From positions 6,213 to 70,212 of the forward strand of contig JAWUWW010000055.1 in assembly GCA_034111645.1 (NCBI GenBank): a stretch of DNA of 64,000 bases. The letters are read 5' to 3'. The notes beneath the pieces were generated by a model. That model did no database searches and was not told where the DNA came from. It saw nothing but the letters and a program-made list of their open reading frames with translations. The position numbers were made by a program, and so were the translations under genes. This stretch comes from CANLBN01 sp034111645. GTDB taxonomy: Bacteria > Pseudomonadota > Gammaproteobacteria > Pseudomonadales > Cellvibrionaceae. Every line of letters starts with the position of its first letter. Position 1 is the first letter of the stretch. Of this stretch, positions 62,903-64,000 are shown piece after piece.

Positions 62903-63943
62903 TTAGTCTTCTAAAAAGCCCATGGTTTTATTATCCATCCATTCCATGGCAATACCGCCACCGCGAGCAACACAGGTAAGTGGGTCATCGGCAACGATAA
63001 CAGGCAGACCAGTTTCTTCTGACAGCAGCAAATCGATATCACGTAGCAAGGCACCACCGCCGGTTAGAACAATACCACTTTCAGCAATATCTGAAGCAAG
63101 CTCGGGCGGCGATTGCTCTAATGCATTTTTAATGGCTTGAACAATACCCGCTAGAGCCTCTTGCAAAGCCTCTAATACTTCACCGCTACTTAAGGTAAAG
63201 CTTCGCGGCACGCCCTCTGCTAAATTACGGCCGCGAACATCAATATCGCGCGCCTCACTACCAACATAAGCACAGCCAATCTCTTGCTTGATGCGCTCAG
63301 CGGTTGCATCGCCAATGATAGTGCCATAATTGCGGCGCACATAATTAACAATGGATTCGTCAAAACGATCTCCACCAATACGCACAGAATCTGAATAAAC
63401 AACACCATTCAAAGAAAGTACCGCAATCTCTGTTGTGCCGCCGCCTATATCGACAACCATCGAGCCACTCGCCTCAGCAACTCGAAGGCCTGCGCCAATG
63501 GCAGCCGCGCGGGGCTCTTCAATTAAGCGAACTTCACGAGCACCTGCACCCATGCAAGATTCACGAATCGCACGTTTTTCTACCTCGGTAGAAAGACAAG
63601 GGACACAAACCAATACTCGCGGACTAGGTTGAAACCAACTGTTTTCATGAACTTGGCGCATAAAATGCTGCAGCATTTTTTCAGTGACCTGAAAATCAGC
63701 AATAACACCATCTTTTAATGGCCGAATAGCGGTAATATTGCCAGGCGTACGTCCAAGCATTCTTTTAGCCTCAACACCAACAGCCTCAACCAATTTTTGG
63801 CCATTGTGATGACGAATGGCAACAACCGATGGCTCGTTAAGGACAATGCCTTTTTCACGCACATAAATAAGTGTATTGGCAGTACCAAGATCTATCGCTA
63901 AATCATTAGAAAATAAGCCACGAAGGCGTTTGGGTATTAACAT
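62903..63943 (-). CDS. mreB: Rod shape-determining protein MreB (bacterial actin)
   Basis: MreB is the actin-like ATPase that guides lateral wall synthesis. The 346 residues open LFSNDLAIDLGTANTLIYV, with phosphate-1 motif DLGTANTLIY near 17-26, phosphate-2 VVDIGGGTTEIAVLSL near 160 and adenosine motif IVLTGGGALLRDI near 287. The membrane-binding region near LFSND and the tail WMDNKTMGFLED are normal. It is the first gene of the minus-strand mreBCD operon; only 57 bases of upstream sequence are visible. Confidence 0.98.
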   Translation of the reverse strand: MLIPKRLRGLFSNDLAIDLGTANTLIYVREKGIVLNEPSVVAIRHHNGQKLVEAVGVEAKRMLGRTPGNITAIRPLKDGVIADFQVTEKMLQHFMRQVHENSWFQPSPRVLVCVPCLSTEVEKRAIRESCMGAGAREVRLIEEPRAAAIGAGLRVAEASGSMVVDIGGGTTEIAVLSLNGVVYSDSVRIGGDRFDESIVNYVRRNYGTIIGDATAERIKQEIGCAYVGSEARDIDVRGRNLAEGVPRSFTLSSGEVLEALQEALAGIVQAIKNALEQSPPELASDIAESGIVLTGGGALLRDIDLLLSEETGLPVIVADDPLTCVARGGGIAMEWMDNKTMGFLED

Positions 63944-64000
63944 AGGAAGGGGTTACCTATTAATATTCTGTAAGTGTTAGTAAAATACATTGAGTTAGTT

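Overview
The window is a chromosomal segment of a gammaproteobacterium, most likely a free-living marine member of the Pseudomonadales/Cellvibrionales side of the class. The DNA is AT-rich by eye. Gene order follows, as I remember it, two blocks of the Pseudomonas aeruginosa chromosome: clpB-pgeF-rluD-bamD-pilSR-minor pilins-ispH-fkpB-lspA-ileS-ribF-murJ-rpsT, and yrbG/kdsD-kdsC-lptC-lptA-lptB-rpoN-ptsN-rapZ-ptsO-yjgA-yhdP-mreDCB. The left edge carries the start of what looks like a glucosylglycerol-phosphate phosphatase/synthase fusion, an osmoprotectant enzyme that fits a saline habitat.

Layout. 1-8.4 kb: partial ggpPS, an MFS transporter, an MDR-family reductase, clpB, pgeF and rluD, all on the minus strand. 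8.9-15.2 kb: bamD, nadE (minus), pilS and pilR. 15.4-23.7 kb: fimT (plus), then the fimU-pilV-pilW-pilX-pilY1-pilY2-pilE block on the minus strand, inverted relative to the P. aeruginosa order. 24-35 kb: ispH, fkpB, lspA, ileS, ribF, then an inserted yceI/cytochrome b561/chrA block, then murJ. 35-42.4 kb: a glycerate kinase, rpsT, ypjD, a DUF1631/PilZ pair and a CorB-like protein. 42.4-45.9 kb: a MITE-like element, small DUF proteins, two NUDIX hydrolases, a YqfO-like protein and a solitary mlaC. 46.3-57 kb: yrbG-kdsD-kdsC-lptC-lptA-lptB, rpoN, ptsN-rapZ-ptsO, mgtE and darP. 57-64 kb: yhdP, mreD, mreC and mreB on the minus strand.

How the genes work together. Much of the window serves the cell envelope: outer-membrane protein assembly (BamD), lipoprotein maturation (LspA), lipid II export (MurJ), Kdo synthesis and LPS transport (KdsD, KdsC, LptC, LptA, LptB), phospholipid transport (MlaC, YhdP), the rod complex (MreBCD), peptidoglycan fidelity (PgeF) and assembly of the type IV pilus tip (FimU, PilVWXE, PilY1). 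PilSR and RpoN form the expected sigma-54 pilus control circuit, and PtsN-RapZ-NPr the nitrogen PTS branch.

I saw no CRISPR array, prophage, toxin-antitoxin module, defence island, rRNA gene or convincing tRNA gene, and no wholly new multi-gene system. The points most worth a second look are the FimT protein, which carries a GRxR DNA-binding-type motif but lacks the pilin Glu5; the inverted pilin operon; the DUF1631/PilZ pair; the MITE-like element with target duplication; a 15-bp minisatellite; a long perfect hairpin between clpB and the next gene; and the places where normally conserved neighbours (hpf, pmbA/tldD, maf/rng, the rest of mla) are missing.
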